A stretch of DNA of 8,129 bases from Anaerofilum sp. (GTDB lineage Bacteria > Bacillota > Clostridia > Oscillospirales > Ruminococcaceae), in assembly GCA_020024115.1 (NCBI GenBank), contig JAHHUF010000078.1, positions 1 through 8,129 of the forward strand. The letters run 5' to 3'. Positions 4,746 through 8,129 of this stretch are shown one piece after another. The notes beneath the pieces are model-generated. The model was not told where the DNA came from, did not search any database, and saw only the letters and a list, made by a program, of their open reading frames with translations. Each line of letters opens with the position of its first letter. Position 1 is the first letter of the stretch. The position numbers and the translations under genes are program-made.

Positions 4746-6404
4746 TTCTTCTTTTATCCGCATTACCAACCGTGAACGCTGCACTCCGCCATATCCAATG
4801 GCAGCATACATCTCATCGGGAGTGTTCATGTGCTGTCTGCGTGCAATTTCCATGATAAAATTATCATACTCTCCATCAGGAACACTGATAAGATTGCGGC
4901 GCATTTCCCGTTCCAGTGCCGCTTTGCCTTCTGCAATATTTTCTTCTTTTCGTTCTTTTTTGAACCAGTTTCGGATTTTGTTTCTCGCCTCACTGGTCAC
5001 TACAATTTTAAGCCAATCACGACTGGGGCCTTTGTCGGCAGGGCCTGTGATAATTTCAATAATTTCACCTGTCACAACCTTATGGTCAATTGGCACAATG
5101 CGGCTGTTCACCTTTGCACCAACCATACGGTTACCCACTGCGGAGTGAATGGCATAGGCAAAGTCAATGGTGGTTGCCCCTGCCGGCAGGTTGATTACAT
5201 CCCCTTTTGGAGTAAATGCAAACACTTCTTCCGGCAGCAAATCGCTTTTCATGTTGCGCAAAAAGTCGCCTGCATCATCGCTGTCACGCTGGCTTTCCAA
5301 TAGTTGCCGAACCCATGCCAACCGTTCTTCCAAGCGGGCAGATTTGCTGGTTCCTGGCACACCTGCTTTGTATTTCCAGTGGGCTGCAACACCATATTCT
5401 GCCATCTGGTCCATTTCCCAAGTGCGAATCTGAACTTCAAAAGGAATGCCTTCATGTCCAATCACGGTTGTATGCAAAGACTGATACATATTTGGTTTTG
5501 GGGTAGAAATATAGTCTTTGAATCGGTTTGGCAATGGATGGTACATATCATGAATGACACCCAAAGCATTATAACATTCTGCAACTGTATCCAAAATAAT
5601 ACGCACTGCATACACATCATAAATTTCTTCAAAACCGCGGTTGTACATATACATTTTGCGATAGATGCCATAAACGCTCTTAATGCGTTTTTTGATGGTG
5701 CATTTGTCCATGCCGTTTTCGGCAAGACGCTCTTTGATTTTATCTGAAATTCCCTGAATAAATGTTTGTGCTCCACCATTTTGCCCCAGCATTGTACTGA
5801 TTTCCTCATAGCCCACAGGGTCAAGATAGCGCAGGCTTAAATCTTCCAGTTCTTCTTTGATGTTGCTGATGCCCAGACGGTGTGCAATGGGGGCATACAC
5901 CTCCATCGTTTCCAAGGCTTTATCCCGTCGTTTTTGGGGTGCCCAGCCCTCAGCTGTGCGCATATTGTGCAAACGGTCGCATAATTTTACCAGCATTACA
6001 CGGACATCCTGACTCATTGCCAACAGCATTTTGCGCAAATTTTCTGCCTGCTGCTCCTCCACACTGGAGAAGCTGATTCTTGTCAGTTTGGTGACACCAT
6101 CCACCAAATGTGCGACATCTTCCCCAAAAGTTGAGCGAATTTGCTCCAGCTTGACTTCGGTATCCTCTACAACATCATGCAGCAAAGCAGCCGCCACAGT
6201 TTCAGAGTCCATGCCCAGTTCCACCAACAAGCCTGCAACGCTCAATGGATGACTAATATACAATTCTCCGCTTTTTCTTCGCTGACCTCCATGGGCTTTT
6301 TCAGCAATTTCATAGGCTTTGCGCAGCATTTCCATATTATAGGACCTGCCTGAATCTTCAATCACCTTCACAAGGCTTTCATAGCTCATCAATGTTCTAT
6401 GCAT
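4743..6404 (-). CDS. relA: Bifunctional (p)ppGpp synthetase/hydrolase, catalytic and TGS portion (Rel, truncated at 553 aa)
   Basis: Domains in order, numbered from the ATG at 6404: an HD hydrolase (about 10-190) with ISHP (50-53), HDVVED (76-81) and CDRLHNMRT (142-150); a nucleotidyltransferase (about 220-350) with RFKD (294-297), followed by YISTPKPNMYQSLHTT (298-313); a TGS domain (about 393-455); and a helical region to residue 553. RFKD is the RxKD form typical of bifunctional Rel/SpoT enzymes, not the ExDD form of monofunctional RelA, and the hydrolase residues look intact, so both ppGpp synthesis and breakdown are expected. Clostridial Rel is usually about 720-740 residues; adding the downstream 165 codons gives about 721, so the protein stops before its zinc-finger and ACT domains. 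A GTG at 6455 in the same frame is possible, but the ATG at 6404 has a strong site, GGGGAGGG (6418-6411), 6 nt upstream and fits family N-termini. It follows recJ by 58 nt. Confidence 0.92.
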   Translation of the reverse strand: MHRTLMSYESLVKVIEDSGRSYNMEMLRKAYEIAEKAHGGQRRKSGELYISHPLSVAGLLVELGMDSETVAAALLHDVVEDTEVKLEQIRSTFGEDVAHLVDGVTKLTRISFSSVEEQQAENLRKMLLAMSQDVRVMLVKLCDRLHNMRTAEGWAPQKRRDKALETMEVYAPIAHRLGISNIKEELEDLSLRYLDPVGYEEISTMLGQNGGAQTFIQGISDKIKERLAENGMDKCTIKKRIKSVYGIYRKMYMYNRGFEEIYDVYAVRIILDTVAECYNALGVIHDMYHPLPNRFKDYISTPKPNMYQSLHTTVIGHEGIPFEVQIRTWEMDQMAEYGVAAHWKYKAGVPGTSKSARLEERLAWVRQLLESQRDSDDAGDFLRNMKSDLLPEEVFAFTPKGDVINLPAGATTIDFAYAIHSAVGNRMVGAKVNSRIVPIDHKVVTGEIIEIITGPADKGPSRDWLKIVVTSEARNKIRNWFKKERKEENIAEGKAALEREMRRNLISVPDGEYDNFIMEIARRQHMNTPDEMYAAIGYGGVQRSRLVMRIKEE

Positions 6405-6418
6405 GTATATCCCTCCCC

Positions 6419-6456
6419 AGTGAGCGGTTTCAAAATTCCCCAATTTCACACTCACT
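6419..6456 (-). promoter_or_regulatory. Nested hairpin in the rel leader next to the ribosome binding site
   Basis: On the minus strand AGTGAG (6456-6451) can pair with CTCACT (6424-6419). Inside this, AAATT (6446-6442) can pair with AATTT (6437-6433) around a GGGG loop. The 3' arm directly abuts the GGGGAGGG ribosome binding site of rel (6418-6411). It also spans most of the recJ-rel gap. It has no T tract, so it is not a terminator. A role in translation control or RNA processing is inference. Confidence 0.35.
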
Positions 6457-6462
6457 TGCTGT

Positions 6463-8129
6463 TTATTGCATCAGCTTTAATATTTTTGCAGATTGAAGGT
6501 CTTTTTTCTCTTTGCTTGGCACCAAACGATACCAGCCATGTTCTGCCTCTATTTCAATCAAATTCAATTCTTCCAATGCTGCAAGACTCACCATAATTTT
6601 GCCTGCATGAATCTGTCCCAAACTGGCAAATAGCGGTCTTAAATCCAAACTGCTTACACCGCCGCCCCGAATTTGCTGATAAACTGCAACTGTATCAGAA
6701 CGGGTGGGGCAAAGCATCTCTTTTTCTTCGGCTGTAAGAACCTTTCCGCTCCGAAAACTATCAAACAATGCCGACTGCTCTACATGTTCCTCATTCAAGC
6801 CCGCAGGCCGAATTTCCTTGATTCGCCCTGAGAGTTGGATACTGTTTTTACCTTCATATACTGACAAAGCCAAAACAACATCCAGCAAACTGCCTGCTTG
6901 ATATGGAATTGTTTCGGGGGTATGCCCAAACCATGCAGCATAAATTCCTGCATTGCCTTGCTTCAGCCGCAATCGGCTGTGCCGTCCATCGCTGACCGGA
7001 TAAATGCCGTCTAAAGTAACATTTTCCAGCAAAAATAAGGGAGATGGATTGCCTGCGCCAAAGGGAGCAATCATATCCAACGACTGCACATCTTCTGCTG
7101 TCAGTCGGTCCAGTCCAACGGTGGTATCTATTTCCAAAGGCGGCAGCATCATAATCGGATATTGTATCGCTGCCCACTGGTTGATTGCTGCACGAAATTC
7201 CTCCAGTTTGCTTTTGTGAACAGAAAGCCCTGCAGCCAATTCATGTCCACCATACCGCATTAAAATATCAGAACAGGCTGCCAACGCATGATGGAGATGA
7301 AACCCTTTGATACTTCTGCCAGAGCCTTTTCCTTCTTCCCCTGACAAGGAAATCAAAATAGCCGGTTTTCCATATTTTTCCACCATACGGCTGGCTGCAA
7401 TTCCTGTCACACCTGGGTGATAGCTTTGGCTCCATAAAACAAGCACCCTTTGCAGCAAAAGTTCAGGCTGCTGTTCCAATTGATGATGTACTTCTTCCAT
7501 AATTGCCTGTTCAGCAGCTTGGCGGTCAGCATTCATCTCACACAGTTGCTCTGCCAATTCTTCGGCTGGCTCTTGGTCTTCGGTGATAAGCAGCCGCAAT
7601 GCAGAGGTTGCATTGTCCATTCTGCCCGCAGCATTCAATCTGGGTGCAATGGTAAATGCGATATTCTCTGCGCTCAACACTTTTCCAGACATACCAGATG
7701 CTTCTAACAACGCATCAATACCCGGACGGGCTTGCTGATTGATTAACTCGAGTCCATTTTTTACAATAACTCTGTTTTCTCCCACCAATGGCACAACATC
7801 TGCAACTGTTCCGATGGCGGCTAAATCAGAATAAAAATCCAACAATTCTTCTGGCGGACATCCTTCCAAAGCTGCTGCCAGTTTAAATGCCACACCTACA
7901 CCCGAAAGCAATTTAAACGGGGATGTATCGTCACTTCTTGCTGCATCAATCACCGCCAAAGCACAAGGCATTTCATCAGGGGGAATGTGATGGTCAGTGA
8001 CAATCACATCAATGCCTTTTTCTTTTGCATAGGCAATTTCTTTTGCTGCTGAAATACCGTTATCTACTGTAATAATCAATTTGTAGTCGTTGCGTGACAG
8101 CTTATCAATCGCACCAACCGAAAGCCCAT
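6463..8129 (-). CDS. recJ: RecJ single-stranded-DNA-specific exonuclease, N-terminus outside the window
   Basis: The frame is open from the right edge (first complete codon at 8127) to TAA at 6465-6463, giving 554 visible residues. A TTG at 8079 is internal, because conserved RecJ sequence (GAIDKL...LIITVDNG) continues upstream of it. Visible motifs, numbered from 8127: TVDNG (20-24), TDHHIP (44-49, the DHH signature), SGVGVAFKL (75-83), GTVADVVPL (106-114), RLNAAGRMD (163-171), then the DHHA1 part with HPGVTGIAASR (237-247), GSGRS (268-272) and GGHELAAG (293-300). An OB-like region (about 315-425) and a C-terminal winged-helix-like segment follow. The DxD motif I should lie in the missing N-terminal 110 or so residues. 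RecJ degrades single-stranded DNA 5' to 3' with Mn/Mg in recombination and repair. It is the first visible gene of the cluster and probably co-transcribed with rel. Confidence 0.95.
   Translation of the reverse strand, partial: GLSVGAIDKLSRNDYKLIITVDNGISAAKEIAYAKEKGIDVIVTDHHIPPDEMPCALAVIDAARSDDTSPFKLLSGVGVAFKLAAALEGCPPEELLDFYSDLAAIGTVADVVPLVGENRVIVKNGLELINQQARPGIDALLEASGMSGKVLSAENIAFTIAPRLNAAGRMDNATSALRLLITEDQEPAEELAEQLCEMNADRQAAEQAIMEEVHHQLEQQPELLLQRVLVLWSQSYHPGVTGIAASRMVEKYGKPAILISLSGEEGKGSGRSIKGFHLHHALAACSDILMRYGGHELAAGLSVHKSKLEEFRAAINQWAAIQYPIMMLPPLEIDTTVGLDRLTAEDVQSLDMIAPFGAGNPSPLFLLENVTLDGIYPVSDGRHSRLRLKQGNAGIYAAWFGHTPETIPYQAGSLLDVVLALSVYEGKNSIQLSGRIKEIRPAGLNEEHVEQSALFDSFRSGKVLTAEEKEMLCPTRSDTVAVYQQIRGGGVSSLDLRPLFASLGQIHAGKIMVSLAALEELNLIEIEAEHGWYRLVPSKEKKDLQSAKILKLMQ

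Noticed and set aside
6405..6455. GTG at 6455 as the rel start, adding 17 residues
   Set aside because: The added residues do not look like a family N-terminus, they overlap the leader hairpin, and the ATG at 6404 has a much stronger ribosome binding site.
8077..8079. TTG at 8079 as the recJ start
   Set aside because: Conserved RecJ sequence continues upstream in frame to the window edge, and the DxD motif is still missing, so the gene must start outside.
1..8129. Mobile element, phage, toxin-antitoxin, defence system, CRISPR array or RNA gene
   Set aside because: No transposase, integrase, direct-repeat array, tRNA- or rRNA-like fold was seen. All genes belong to a conserved chromosomal cluster with uniform strand and composition.

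Overview
The window reads as ordinary low-to-moderate-GC chromosomal DNA of an anaerobic Firmicute, most likely a member of the Clostridia (Oscillospirales/Lachnospirales type). Three things point there: the recJ-relA-dtd-MBL-hemZ gene order, the presence of HemZ, and A/T-ending codons with strong AGGAGG-type ribosome binding sites. The species cannot be named from the sequence. Every gene I can support lies on the minus strand, so transcription runs from high to low coordinates. The long plus-strand frames are shadows of these genes.

In transcription order: (1) recJ, entering from the right edge without its N-terminus (8129-6463). (2) A bifunctional RelA/SpoT-type (p)ppGpp synthetase/hydrolase, 58 nt after recJ. 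An in-frame TAA (4745-4743) divides it into a 553-codon enzymatic part (6404-4743) and a 165-codon zinc-finger/ACT part (4736-4239). (3) A 154-nt gap with a weak small ORF. (4) dtd, D-aminoacyl-tRNA deacylase (4084-3626). (5) A glyoxalase II-like metallo-beta-lactamase-fold hydrolase (3606-2953). (6) hemZ, a radical SAM coproporphyrinogen oxidase-like protein (2937-1492). (7) A P-loop uridine kinase/PRK-like kinase overlapping the end of hemZ (1526-603). (8) A 257-nt intergenic region with two promoter-like sequences, each covered by an inverted repeat. (9) The start of a coiled-coil plus zinc-ribbon protein that leaves through the left edge (345-1).

The genes from dtd to the kinase are spaced 19 nt, 15 nt and -35 nt apart and each has its own ribosome binding site, so they look like one operon, perhaps continuous with recJ-relA. 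The common theme is maintenance and stress: DNA repair exonuclease, stringent response, proofreading of mischarged tRNA, detoxifying hydrolase, tetrapyrrole-type radical SAM enzyme and nucleoside salvage.

The observation most worth following is the split rel gene. Frame and homology are continuous across a single TAA, as if one sense codon (perhaps Tyr) had become a stop. A start codon lies 6 nt downstream, so the cell may make a catalytic Rel and a separate zinc-finger/ACT regulatory protein. I found no mobile element, CRISPR array, tRNA, rRNA or defence system here.
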